A stretch of DNA of 64,000 nucleotides from a virus: positions 1 to 64,000 of IMG/VR virus record IMGVR_UViG_3300033388_002987; one strand, given 5' to 3'. Position 1 is the stretch's first letter. Each line of letters opens with the position of its first letter. Both the position numbers and the translations under genes were made by a program. Below the pieces are notes generated by a model that made no database searches, was not told the origin of the DNA, and saw only the letters and a list, made by a program, of their open reading frames with translations. This document shows, one piece after another, positions 14,967 to 22,594 of the stretch.

Positions 14967-15218
14967 ATGAGCTTCAAAGAAAAACCAACTGCAAAGCAGT
15001 ATAAAATAGTAATGACTTCACCTAATGGTAACACAGTTGCATTTGTAAACCTTACCAAGCAATTCTCAAAGGTAGCTGGTATCACAGAGAATACTACTGC
15101 TGAACAAGTTAATGATATGGTAATAAACAAGCAGACTATGATTGACTACTTGTACACTTTAGACATGTCAATTGAAGAAGTTGAAGAAACTCAACAAGTT
15201 TCTATAGATAATTTCTAA
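14967..15218 (+). CDS. Member of a three-copy phage protein family, 83 aa
   Basis: Shares a plan with 16183-16437 and 23257-23517: Met-Ser/Ala-Phe start, a Lys/Gln/Phe basic segment, a hydrophobic strand, an FxN/FNP or FHMT motif, VTEVT-like or TTAEQV segment, and an acidic end in AspAsnPhe/AspAlaPhe/AlaAspPhe. This copy is the most divergent. Probable single-domain early protein; function unknown. Confidence 0.65.
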   Translation: MSFKEKPTAKQYKIVMTSPNGNTVAFVNLTKQFSKVAGITENTTAEQVNDMVINKQTMIDYLYTLDMSIEEVEETQQVSIDNF

Positions 15219-15307
15219 CCATTTACCACATTTTCACCATAGGTGGAAAGTGGATGGCCTTCAATACGAGCTCTAAAAAATACTTCAACTAATCTCAAAG
15301 GACTAAT

Positions 15308-15751
15308 ATGCCCGAAACTCTATTAAAAATAGCGAGAGAGTACGACTCTGAAGCAGAATTTCGTGAGAAAAACCTGCCAAAGTACTTACTTGCAAAAAAG
15401 AAGATGTTATTAAGACAAGCTTTTCCAGAGCAAGTAGTAAACCCTAAAAATGACATAAAGGGAATTTACTACCTCTACAAAGGTAACAAAGTTGTCTACA
15501 TTGCTCAATCAGTAAACTGCTTAGAAGCAATTAACACACATACCGAAGATACTATGACATTCGATAGCTACCGTATCTTCCAACCATCAAGTGACTCAGA
15601 CCGTGCGGTCTTAGCACTTTACTTAGCCAACAAGTACCGTCCACGGTACAATACTAATATAGGCATCAATGAATTATCATTTGATATACCTAATGTAAGT
15701 ACTATCCTTGGCAAAGATATAAAAGGAACAATATGTTTAAAAGATTATTAA
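15308..15751 (+). CDS. GIY-YIG-fold protein with lost catalytic residues
   Basis: 147 residues. N-terminal 45 residues match one copy of the DNA-binding repeat in the 18126 endonuclease (IAREYDSEAEFREKNLPKY). The GIY-YIG region keeps GIYYLY but reads VYIAQS where intact copies read VYVGKS. The catalytic Arg is missing (EAINTH), and the Glu position reads LALYLAN. The frame is fully open and has its own SD. A dead enzyme kept as a DNA-binding protein is likely. Confidence 0.65.
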   Translation: MPETLLKIAREYDSEAEFREKNLPKYLLAKKKMLLRQAFPEQVVNPKNDIKGIYYLYKGNKVVYIAQSVNCLEAINTHTEDTMTFDSYRIFQPSSDSDRAVLALYLANKYRPRYNTNIGINELSFDIPNVSTILGKDIKGTICLKDY

Positions 15752-15909
15752 TAACCGCCCTATTTATTCCAGCCATAACGGCATGCATTATAGGAATTAT
15801 ACTAAGCATGATGTTATGCCCATTAACTTATATACTACTCAATATATCACTTGATGAGCTTTTAGAAGAAGTAGTGAGTCATACATTAGAACCAGTGATG
15901 GAACTATAA
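15733..15909 (+). CDS. 58-residue membrane protein
   Basis: Overlaps the previous gene by 19 bp; AAAAGGA site. One or two hydrophobic segments (about 5-36), then an acidic amphipathic tail (SLDELLEEVV). Unknown. Confidence 0.55.
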   Translation: MFKRLLITALFIPAITACIIGIILSMMLCPLTYILLNISLDELLEEVVSHTLEPVMEL

Positions 15910-16067
15910 TGGCCATCATAAGAACATACAATAGTAAGACAGGCAGATATGAAGTAGACAGGCCTAAGTTTATCTTTACCAACGCTCAGGCACAAGTACT
16001 AGCCTCTCAAGTAGCTAAACTATCTAAACGAGTTGCTACTCTTGAAAAAACTAGCCATACTCATTAA
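15909..16067 (+). CDS. Small protein, 52 aa
   Basis: TAATG coupling with the previous gene. Basic N-terminus (IIRTYNSKTGRYEVDRPKF) and a coiled-coil-like C-terminal helix. Unknown. Confidence 0.5.
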   Translation: MAIIRTYNSKTGRYEVDRPKFIFTNAQAQVLASQVAKLSKRVATLEKTSHTH

Positions 16068-16092
16068 CTTTTACTAAAGCTATGAAATAGCA

Positions 16093-16113
16093 AAGGCACT
16101 CTCAGAGTGTCTT
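16093..16113 (+). promoter_or_regulatory. 9-bp stem with 3-nt loop
   Basis: AAGGCACTC-TCA-GAGTGTCTT (one G-T pair) in a 115-bp spacer, 70 bp before a strongly translated gene. No T-tract. Confidence 0.45.
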
Positions 16114-16182
16114 ATGGTGTCTCATCAGTCGCTTAAGTCAGCTCACACAACCAACCCACCATTCCGTAGGAGGAAACAACCC

Positions 16183-16437
16183 ATGTCATTCGAAACTAAC
16201 AAATCAAACAAGAACAAAGCTCAATTCACAGCAAGACTAGTATCAAAAGTATCAGGTAAGGCATTCGGCTTCTTCAACCCAACTCCAGAGTTCTGTCGTG
16301 CAGTTATGGGTAAAGATATTACTGAAGTAACTGCTGAAGAACTTATTGTTAAGACTATCTCACTATTACAGCAGTCAGAACTTGTTATCACAGATACTAC
16401 CGTACCATTAGAAGTAGTCTCTCCAGACGCGTTCTAA
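16183..16437 (+). CDS. Member of the three-copy phage protein family, 84 aa
   Basis: Start at ATG 16183 because CCGTAGGAGGA (16164-16174) lies 8 nt upstream; a longer frame from 16114 lacks such a site. Shares with 23257-23517 the pattern Lys-Asn-x-x-x-Phe-x-Ala-Arg-x-Val-Ser-Lys, Phe-Phe/Trp-Phe, Val-Met/Phe-Gly and Thr-Glu-Val-Thr. Probably abundant early protein. Confidence 0.75.
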   Translation: MSFETNKSNKNKAQFTARLVSKVSGKAFGFFNPTPEFCRAVMGKDITEVTAEELIVKTISLLQQSELVITDTTVPLEVVSPDAF

Positions 16438-16520
16438 TGTTGCCTATTAAGATACCAGACGCTCCACTAGCTTTAGCAGTACTAGCAATACTACTTTACT
16501 TACTAATACAAGGGAAATAA
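16437..16520 (+). CDS. 27-residue membrane peptide
   Basis: TAATG coupling to the previous gene; hydrophobic helix (residues 8-24, LALAVLAILLYLLI). Its stop directly precedes the next ATG. Confidence 0.5.
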   Translation: MLPIKIPDAPLALAVLAILLYLLIQGK

Positions 16521-17114
16521 ATGTACTCAACTCAATTACTTACAGAAGCAACCCTAGGTAAGCACAACATAACGGACTGGGTCCGTGATGAAATAGCTTC
16601 AATCAGACAAGAAGATATAGACTCAGCCCTTAATAGAGCTCAGTTATTCCTTACAAAAGAACGCTCAGATCTTGAACAAAAAGGCCGTGTAGAAGAGCTA
16701 CTGCTAATATATGGATTACAAGACGCGTGCCAACTTATAGTAGATTCTCTACTAAAAGCAGTAATACTTATCAAGCCAGACTTATTAATGCGTGGAGGTA
16801 AAGAAGTAGCCTTTCCAGGTGTTGCACCTATACAAGCTATTGCTACACAAATAGGCCTTGCACTACACCACGACCAAATAGACGCAGTACAAACAGGCAT
16901 CGAAATCCTCTCCGAGTTTAACGACATGGGTATCTTCGAAGTTCGTGTCGTAAAAGAGGCAGACCGTGCCGTTAACCAAAATGGCCATGTAGAAGTTCAT
17001 GGAGACTCAGCAGTAGTAATACCAAGTATGAGAATCTCAGTAGAGTTATATAGTAAGATTAATGCAACTCAATATCTACCACCAATGCTTGTAAAGCCGT
17101 TGGATTATACTTAA
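16521..17114 (+). CDS. RNA polymerase II subunit 1 (N4 gp15-like, T7-type N-terminal part)
   Basis: 197 residues. The C-terminal end (SMRISVELYSKINATQYLPPMLVKPLDYT) corresponds to the T7 RNAP segment around its ProProMetVal/PCVVPP-type motif just before the palm. The first 150 residues are helical, as in the T7 N-terminal domain. In N4 the phage RNAP II is a heterodimer of gp15 and gp16 that transcribes middle genes. The order gp15 then gp16 is the same here. Assignment rests on motif and order. Confidence 0.65.
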   Translation: MYSTQLLTEATLGKHNITDWVRDEIASIRQEDIDSALNRAQLFLTKERSDLEQKGRVEELLLIYGLQDACQLIVDSLLKAVILIKPDLLMRGGKEVAFPGVAPIQAIATQIGLALHHDQIDAVQTGIEILSEFNDMGIFEVRVVKEADRAVNQNGHVEVHGDSAVVIPSMRISVELYSKINATQYLPPMLVKPLDYT

Positions 17115-17122
17115 GGATTAAC

Positions 17123-17938
17123 ATGAGCAAAAGAGTAACTAGCCACCTATTAACGAAAGATATCGACTCTTTAATACTAGGCCGTGGTAATGACATAGGT
17201 CAACACATCAACAAGAACGCTATCAATAGACTACAATCAGTCCCTTGGTCTATCAATGAAGAAATCCTACCATTCCTTCACGATACTCTTAAGCCATCAG
17301 AGGAAACTCTAACAGTATTCGAAACCACTGAACGCCTAAAGGCGTACAAGCTTCGTGACAAAGAGACAGACAATACCATTGACTACCTCTTAGAAAATGG
17401 TAACCAGTTTTACTTCGGCTGGAAATTTGATAAAAGAGGGAGGCAATATTCTCAAGGCTACCACATCAACCCACAAGGGAACGAATATCGCAAAGCAATG
17501 TTATCCTTTGCTAACAAGAAACTACTTACAGTAGAAGGCATGGGATACCTTAAAATAGACATCGCAAACTGCATGGGCTATGACAAGCTCACTTGGTTCG
17601 CTCGTAAAATGAAAGCAGGTGCTATCATTGCAGATGTTTTCAAAGACGGTCGCTCAACAGACCGTAAAATCCGTGAGTATTCAGAACAAGCTGATACTCC
17701 TCTACTCTTCATCAAAGCTATGTACGCTTGGAAAGAGGGAGTTATCAACGGCAACCCTATAGGACACAATATGGGTCTAGATTCGACGGCATCGGGTTTA
17801 CAGTACCTTAGTGCATTAAGCGGTTGCTGTGTAACTGCTCGTCATGCGAATGTACACGCCTTAATTGAGAGAACTTATACGGAAGAAGCGCAGAATCGTT
17901 TAGAGGAGTTAGAGGCAGAACTAAAACTTCTAGATTAA
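17123..17938 (+). CDS. RNA polymerase II large subunit, N-terminal fragment (gp16-like)
   Basis: 271 residues. LQSVPWSINEEIL matches the T7 helix with AWRINKKVL. FDKRGRQYSQGYHINPQGNEYRKAMLSF matches T7 DWRGRVY...FNPQGND. Catalytic Asp220 lies in GLDSTASGLQ (T7 Asp537 motif). The frame then stops after a coiled-coil-like tail (EEAQNRLEELEAELKLLD) with no palm or Tyr motif. Those follow 960 bp later in 18897-19646. The intervening DNA holds a GIY-YIG gene and no recognisable intron core. Confidence 0.85.
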   Translation: MSKRVTSHLLTKDIDSLILGRGNDIGQHINKNAINRLQSVPWSINEEILPFLHDTLKPSEETLTVFETTERLKAYKLRDKETDNTIDYLLENGNQFYFGWKFDKRGRQYSQGYHINPQGNEYRKAMLSFANKKLLTVEGMGYLKIDIANCMGYDKLTWFARKMKAGAIIADVFKDGRSTDRKIREYSEQADTPLLFIKAMYAWKEGVINGNPIGHNMGLDSTASGLQYLSALSGCCVTARHANVHALIERTYTEEAQNRLEELEAELKLLD

Positions 17939-17939
17939 A

Positions 17940-17964
17940 TCTCTGGGCAACTTTTTGCACACAA
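17940..17964 (+). repeat. 25-nt TCTGGGCAA/TTGCACA element, copy 2
   Basis: TCTCTGGGCAA, CTTT, TTGCACACAA: 21 of 25 bases equal copy 1, differing only in the central four. It begins 2 nt after the stop of the RNAP fragment, at the border of the endonuclease insertion. Confidence 0.7.
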
Positions 17965-18014
17965 CTTTCAGAATTTAGGCCTTTCAAATCCCTATAAATA
18001 GGCATTCACTTTTC

Positions 18015-18028
18015 AGAGAGTTCTCTGG
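18015..18028. repeat. 14-bp repeat, copy 2
   Basis: AGAGAGTTCTCTGG, identical to 8640-8653; with the preceding C it forms CAGAGA-GT-TCTCTG, a perfect inverted repeat. It lies between element copy 2 and the endonuclease gene, in 187 bp of otherwise gene-free DNA. Confidence 0.6.
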
Positions 18029-18125
18029 AGTTTACGTCAGTTAAATAATGTAGGTACCTAATAAGGCATATTTAAGGTACTTACTGTATACTACCACATT
18101 CAAACAGACACAAAAAGGAGAGTAC

Positions 18126-18881
18126 ATGGCAAAACTAATATGGACAGAGGATAGTATAAGGGTAGAAGCCTTAAAATATTCTACATTTGTAGAATTTAAT
18201 AAAGGGGCTCCAGGAGCATATAGGAAAGCTCAGCGAGATAAGTCTATTAAGAGGCTAGCACCACATTTAGTAGCTTCTACATGTATAAAGTACACAGATA
18301 CTGATATACATAATGTAGCCCTAAAGTTCAAGACTAAGAAAGAGTTTGAACTGGCAGAATCATCTATTTATAGTATTATGCACCAACGTAAAATAGTGGC
18401 ACAATGTTGTTCCCATATGACTGGACTAACATTATGGAATGAAGAATCAATCCGTGCAGAAGCTCTAAAATATACAACTCGTAAAGATTTTAAAGCCAAC
18501 GGTAAAGGAGCTGTAGGAGCATCCGTACAACTTGGTATATATGATGAAATTTGTGCACATATGAAGGCTAAGCCAAAAGCATTAGCTCCTTCTAACTTAA
18601 AAGGTATATATTTATTGTATAAAGATACAAATATAGTATATGTAGGTAAATCAAATTGCTGTATGCTTAGTCGTATACGCTCACATAAACAGGATAAGGA
18701 GTTTAATACAGTTGAATTTTATGAAATTGCAAATCAACCAGACATAGATGTTATAGAGTTATACCTTATTAACTTATACAGCCCTATACACAATAAGGAA
18801 TCTAATAGTAATGGTATTCTAACTGTAACTATAGATAATATAGATAATGTAGTCACTAAGAAAAGTGTCTACGAGATATAA
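18126..18881 (+). CDS. GIY-YIG homing endonuclease splitting the RNA polymerase gene
   Basis: 251 residues. Three degenerate 40-45 residue repeats (about 10-47, 60-97, 107-145; pattern A-L-K-[Y/F]-x-T-x-x-[E/D]-F) probably bind DNA. A C-terminal GIY-YIG domain follows, with GIYLLY, VYVGKS, Arg in LSRIRSH, Glu in VIELYLI and Asn in PIHNKE, so the active site is intact. It is AT-rich with different codon choice from the flanking polymerase fragments, and inserts exactly between them. Free-standing homing endonucleases that split essential genes are known in T4-like phages (mobE/nrdA). Confidence 0.85.
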   Translation: MAKLIWTEDSIRVEALKYSTFVEFNKGAPGAYRKAQRDKSIKRLAPHLVASTCIKYTDTDIHNVALKFKTKKEFELAESSIYSIMHQRKIVAQCCSHMTGLTLWNEESIRAEALKYTTRKDFKANGKGAVGASVQLGIYDEICAHMKAKPKALAPSNLKGIYLLYKDTNIVYVGKSNCCMLSRIRSHKQDKEFNTVEFYEIANQPDIDVIELYLINLYSPIHNKESNSNGILTVTIDNIDNVVTKKSVYEI

Positions 18882-18896
18882 TCCGTAGGAGGAATC

Positions 18897-19646
18897 ATGA
18901 AAAGAACTAAATCACAAATACTAGCAGAAATACGCCTACTAAAGGCTAACACAGACAATTACTCTGAAACAGTAGTCCGTGCCGACCCTTACAAACTAGT
19001 TGCAGACCGTATGCTTGAAAAGCTACCAGACTGTGAAATCTTCCACGGCATGACGCCTAAACAAGTACGCTCATACTGCAAAGACCCAGTTATGACTTAC
19101 TTCTATAACTCACGCGCCGAGCCTGTTAAGGCATTCGGCGAAGATACGCCAGAACTACACGCCTTCTATGACACTCTCCAAGAACTGTTCCCAGGCGCAG
19201 TAAACGTTATGGAAGCTCTCAACGACCGTTGGGATAGCTCAGCTATGTTCCACGAACACCCCTTACCAGACGGCCACATATCCCATGTAAAAGTAATGGA
19301 AGATATCGACGGCATCCTTACCAACGAAGGTCTCAACCTTCCTTATCGCTTCAAGAAGAACCAGCCATCAGAAAATGGTACACCACTCCCAGCTAACTTC
19401 ACTCACGCCTTCGACGGCTTCGGCCCTCGCCACATAGCCACTAACGTAGACTTCGACTTCGCTCACATCCACGATGAGTTCCAAGCTCACCCTAACGATA
19501 TGGGTGCAGTACGCACTCAGTTCGTAGACTCACTTCGTATAATAGCTCAAGGCAACTACCTTGAAGACTTCTGCGAGAAAGACTTCGGCATAGAACACAC
19601 AGCATTCCTAGAGGGACTTGACTCGTCAAGTTACGCAATATGTTAG
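18897..19646 (+). CDS. RNA polymerase II large subunit, C-terminal fragment (gp16-like)
   Basis: 249 residues, with its own strong CCGTAGGAGGA site. Lys62 and Tyr70 in KDPVMTYFY match T7 Lys631 and Tyr639 with equal spacing. Asp193 in HIHDEF matches T7 Asp812. The end of the T7-like fold follows. The first 30 residues form a helical Lys/Leu-rich lead-in that could pair with the helical tail of the N-terminal fragment. Together with 16521 and 17123 the enzyme would be three polypeptides. Confidence 0.85.
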   Translation: MKRTKSQILAEIRLLKANTDNYSETVVRADPYKLVADRMLEKLPDCEIFHGMTPKQVRSYCKDPVMTYFYNSRAEPVKAFGEDTPELHAFYDTLQELFPGAVNVMEALNDRWDSSAMFHEHPLPDGHISHVKVMEDIDGILTNEGLNLPYRFKKNQPSENGTPLPANFTHAFDGFGPRHIATNVDFDFAHIHDEFQAHPNDMGAVRTQFVDSLRIIAQGNYLEDFCEKDFGIEHTAFLEGLDSSSYAIC

Positions 19647-19792
19647 TAACAATAGTGTTCTTCGATGACGGCTATGGTAAAGCTATCGCCGAAGTATTCG
19701 GCTCAGTAGAAAAAGCGGAAGAGTATGTTGAAGAACATAACTCAGGACCTAATGACTGGCACTACTTTGCCGAGTCATTTGCACTTAAATAA
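19640..19792 (+). CDS. Small acidic protein, 50 aa
   Basis: ATG overlaps the end of the polymerase gene. Pattern MLVTIVFFDDGYG with an acidic helix (VEKAEEYVEEH) suggests a small alpha/beta fold. Unknown. Confidence 0.55.
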   Translation: MLVTIVFFDDGYGKAIAEVFGSVEKAEEYVEEHNSGPNDWHYFAESFALK

Positions 19793-19889
19793 GGAACAAT
19801 AGACACAACTATTCTACCAAAAAGCACTTATAACAAGTGCTAACCTATCAACTAGAGCGTCTAACAACAAAGCAGTAAGACGCAGACTT

Positions 19890-20045
19890 ATGCGTAAACT
19901 ATGTACAGACCTTAACTTCAAAGCAGATACTTGGGAGTTATCGAATAAGCACTCAGTACTACTCCAACTAGCAATAGCCAGAGTTGCTTTCGGTTCATTA
20001 ACCCTCAAACAAAAAGAGTATGCTTCAAAATTACTCAACTACTAG
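19890..20045 (+). CDS. Small protein, 51 aa, start uncertain
   Basis: The frame is open from 19803 and looks coding throughout, but the first ATG is at 19890 and no good SD precedes it. Helical, with a basic N-terminus and LLQLAIARVAFGSL. Its stop forms part of the terminator stem at 20043. Either a non-standard start lies near 19803-19890 or the N-terminus has been lost. Confidence 0.4.
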   Translation: MRKLCTDLNFKADTWELSNKHSVLLQLAIARVAFGSLTLKQKEYASKLLNY

Positions 20046-20073
20046 TACCTTCGGGTACTACCTCTTTTTTTTT
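20043..20073 (+). terminator. Rho-independent terminator with UUCG loop
   Basis: TAGTACC-TTCG-GGTACTA perfect 7-bp stem followed by CCTC and a run of nine or more T. Closes the RNA polymerase unit. Same UUCG design as the terminator at 10963. Confidence 0.9.
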
Positions 20074-20308
20074 CCGCCTAGTTCATTGCTTAACGCTCCG
20101 TCCCGCGGGGACTCCACTACAATGCCATCATCTATTTATATCCGCTACCGCTCGGGTCTCTGCTGAGAGCTCTCTTGAAAACATCCTGATTTATTAAACG
20201 GAAATAACTTCTGTTACCTTCATAATCCTCTTAAACATTTGGATAAATGAAACGGAAAATCTTCTATAACTTTTTAAAGTTGAAGAAGGAAAAACAAAGG
20301 AAAAATAA
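20074..20308 (+). promoter_or_regulatory. Gene-free spacer after terminator
   Basis: 235 bp with no gene. GTCCC-GCG-GGGAC (20100-20112) is a 5-bp stem with a 3-nt loop, 27 bp after the terminator. A GAGAGCTCTC palindrome lies near 20165-20174 and an AACTTTTTAAAGTT palindrome near 20269-20282. Probably restarts transcription for the accessory cassette. Confidence 0.4.
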
Positions 20309-20503
20309 ATGAAATTTGTAATATTAACTACACTTACATTACTAACGATAACTGGGTGTAGTAATGAAATGACTACAAAAGAAATAGTGGCTGCTATTAA
20401 AGAATGTAAAGATAACAACTTAACAGTTTATAGCTTCAGGAATGGGTTTAGTAGGGCTGGCTCTACCACTGTAATATTTTGTCAAATAAAGGAAACTAAA
20501 TGA
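20309..20503 (+). CDS. Small lipoprotein, 64 aa
   Basis: Lys-containing N-terminus, hydrophobic stretch and lipobox Thr-Ile-Thr-Gly-Cys at residues 13-17, then a short mature domain with two more Cys. AAAGGA site. Exported and membrane-anchored; might act at the cell envelope, for example in superinfection exclusion, but that is speculation. Confidence 0.65.
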   Translation: MKFVILTTLTLLTITGCSNEMTTKEIVAAIKECKDNNLTVYSFRNGFSRAGSTTVIFCQIKETK

Positions 20504-20886
20504 GATGTATAAGATTAACAAACTGCGCAAAGACTAAATTACGTAAAATAACGGATGGTGTAGTAATGGTGATTGCGGCTATAGTTATAATACTTGGTGT
20601 AATGTTAATCCTTACAGCCTTTATTGGTATAATAGGTTTAATTACTCAAGCAATAGCCGTAGCCTTAACAGGTACAATAACAGGTGTTGGTATTAATATA
20701 ATGGACGCAGCAGCGGTAGCCTTACTTACTTTATTCTTAACAGCGGCAGGTGGATACCTTCTTTACTTACTACTAGGTGTATCTTTACTAATAATAATAG
20801 CATTGTACAACGGTAGTAAATCAGTAATTGAAGCTTCAATAGGCATTAAGCCTTTTGAATGTAAGATCTTCGAATGGTGTGACTAG
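20500..20886 (+). CDS. Multi-pass membrane protein, 128 aa
   Basis: Overlaps the previous gene as ATGA. Three hydrophobic spans (about 19-50, 52-66 and 70-103) rich in Ile, Leu and Ala, with Cys at both ends. No family recognised. Confidence 0.65.
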   Translation: MRCIRLTNCAKTKLRKITDGVVMVIAAIVIILGVMLILTAFIGIIGLITQAIAVALTGTITGVGINIMDAAAVALLTLFLTAAGGYLLYLLLGVSLLIIIALYNGSKSVIEASIGIKPFECKIFEWCD

Positions 20887-20887
20887 T

Positions 20888-21292
20888 ATGACACCGGATC
20901 AAGCCAAGCAACTCTGTATAAAAGCACATACTGGACAATTTCGACTAGATGGTATAACCCCTTACTCCTCTCACCCAATCGCAGTAGCAGACTTACTGGA
21001 GACTGACGACGAAAAGATAGTAGCATATTTACACGATGTTATTGAAGACACTAAGGTTACTGCTAGTTATTTATCTTCCATAGGTTTTAAATACGTAGTT
21101 ACCAAAGCAATATTACGCTTAACAAAAGAACAAGGGCAGTCCTATGATGATTATCTAGATAGAGTTGTCACAGATCCTCTAGCCACTAAAGTAAAACTAG
21201 CCGACATGTTTCACAACTTATCAGACACGCCAACACCAAGGCAGAAAGCTAAATACCTAAAAGGTATTAAAGTCTTACTAAAATCATTATAA
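20888..21292 (+). CDS. HD-domain hydrolase of the SpoT/MESH1 (alarmone hydrolase) type
   Basis: 134 residues from ATG 20888, just after the previous stop. Motifs in order: AHTGQFR with the first His (residues 11-17), SHPIAVA (second His), LHDVIEDT (HD pair plus Glu-Asp, the signature of (p)ppGpp hydrolase domains), and ATKVKLADMFHNLSD, equivalent to the VKLADRLHN stretch. The length fits a small alarmone hyd​rolase without synthetase domain. It could remove ppGpp or toxic nucleotides made in host defence; activity is inferred from motifs. Confidence 0.75.
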   Translation: MTPDQAKQLCIKAHTGQFRLDGITPYSSHPIAVADLLETDDEKIVAYLHDVIEDTKVTASYLSSIGFKYVVTKAILRLTKEQGQSYDDYLDRVVTDPLATKVKLADMFHNLSDTPTPRQKAKYLKGIKVLLKSL

Positions 21293-21300
21293 GGAATCTT

Positions 21301-21759
21301 ATGATTGAAATACTATCAACATTATTAAAAATAATAATTGGGCTAGCAAAGCTACCATTCTTATTTCTTATAGCAATACTAGAGATAATAACAGGTAAAA
21401 ATATAATACCGAATGAGGAGATATATAACCACGATACACTTATTACTGCTCAAAAACGTACAGAACAATCATGGGAGATTGCTTCAAAAGTAGAGACAGT
21501 GGACTACAACATATATATAAACTCGCCTGCCTGGAAATATAGTGCAGCACGACTTGCTGCTATCACTAGAGATAACAGAGAATGTTCTATGTGTAGTGAT
21601 AAAAATTCTTTAGAAGTACATCATACAACTTATGAGCGATTAGGAAATGAATTAATAACAGACCTCATAACATTATGTAAAGACTGTCATATACATACAC
21701 ATAAAATAGCTGGCAAAGGTGCCAGCACCTATCCACCAATCAAACATCCGGAGAAATAA
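21301..21759 (+). CDS. Membrane-anchored HNH nuclease
   Basis: 152 residues. Residues 1-30 form a hydrophobic membrane anchor, followed by a linker. The HNH domain covers about 78-140: CSMC (zinc pair), EVHHTTYERLGNE (catalytic His pair with Asn), CKDC and HIHTHK. This is the compact 5-methylcytosine-type HNH layout. Fusion to a membrane anchor is unusual for a phage HNH and suggests action on DNA at the inner membrane, for instance incoming DNA of a competitor. Spacing 8 bp from the HD gene. Confidence 0.75.
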   Translation: MIEILSTLLKIIIGLAKLPFLFLIAILEIITGKNIIPNEEIYNHDTLITAQKRTEQSWEIASKVETVDYNIYINSPAWKYSAARLAAITRDNRECSMCSDKNSLEVHHTTYERLGNELITDLITLCKDCHIHTHKIAGKGASTYPPIKHPEK

Positions 21760-21760
21760 A

Positions 21761-22237
21761 ATGCAAATATACACACACCAGCCAAGTATTAAGAAGCTTG
21801 TAAGTATTACTACATTAGATACATTAGACACCTTCAGACTCTACAAACATAACCAAACTATTGAAAAAGACATCATCAATCAAGAGTTATACATTAAATG
21901 TAGAACTAATACTGACGTAACGTCATACTTTCAAGTAGGGCAAGATTATGGATTTGTACACCGTACTGGTCCTATAATGGCTTACAAAGTAAAAGCCTCT
22001 ATAACAATAACAATTGATGACTCAGAGAAAGAGTACTGCTTCTTAAATGAATGCACCTATGGTGATGTAGTAAGATACTACAACGAAGATATCAGTACAT
22101 CTTACATTATAGTCAATGACCCAATTGAAACTAAGAAACGAACTACACTTATCAATCTGGTATCTGGAGCTGTAACTAAAGTAGATAGTGATGTACTTGT
22201 GTACTTACTTAAAGCAGCACTGGTGCTAGATAAATGA
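21761..22237 (+). CDS. Unknown protein, 158 aa
   Basis: Start at ATG 21761, 8 nt after CGGAG; a longer frame from 21719 has no SD. Beta-rich with a Thr/Ile-rich N-terminus. ATGA overlap with the next gene. No family recognised. Confidence 0.65.
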   Translation: MQIYTHQPSIKKLVSITTLDTLDTFRLYKHNQTIEKDIINQELYIKCRTNTDVTSYFQVGQDYGFVHRTGPIMAYKVKASITITIDDSEKEYCFLNECTYGDVVRYYNEDISTSYIIVNDPIETKKRTTLINLVSGAVTKVDSDVLVYLLKAALVLDK

Positions 22238-22464
22238 AAAGAATCTTATTAATACTATCCTTCACTTGGATGGTACTATGGGCTTACGACCCATACACTC
22301 CACTACTGCCTTCAACAGACCCGTGGGACACAATCCCAGAACCAACTGAAATCATATATGATGAACCTCCAGCAGACTACCCTACTCAAACGGAAGCACC
22401 TGCTATGCACGACTACCGTGCACCAACATATGATATCTACAATTACGAACTCGCAGAGGAGTAA
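22234..22464 (+). CDS. Secreted Pro/Tyr/acidic-rich small protein
   Basis: A signal peptide (MKRILLILSFTWMVLWA, cleavage likely near residue 17) is followed by a Pro-rich, acidic, Tyr-rich disordered tail of about 59 residues. Periplasmic location is likely. No lipobox. Confidence 0.6.
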   Translation: MKRILLILSFTWMVLWAYDPYTPLLPSTDPWDTIPEPTEIIYDEPPADYPTQTEAPAMHDYRAPTYDIYNYELAEE

Positions 22465-22466
22465 TA

Positions 22467-22592
22467 ATGTTAAAACTTATACAAAACAACGGATTAGGAC
22501 TACTAGTAGGAGCCATTATAGGCTTTATTTTACCAATTTATATAGTGTTACCGGTACTATTAATAGTAGGATGGTTAACACTTAAAGACTAG
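22467..22592 (+). CDS. 41-residue membrane protein
   Basis: Starts 2 nt after the previous stop, with a GAGGAG site inside that gene. Two hydrophobic stretches (about 9-24 and 25-37), charged end KD. Last gene of the envelope-linked cassette 20309-22592. Confidence 0.55.
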   Translation: MLKLIQNNGLGLLVGAIIGFILPIYIVLPVLLIVGWLTLKD

Positions 22593-22594
22593 TA

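Noticed and set aside
17939-18896. Group I intron joining the two RNA polymerase fragments
   Set aside because: No R (TTCAACGACTA) or S (AAGATATAGTC) core sequence, and the second fragment has its own start and strong ribosome site.
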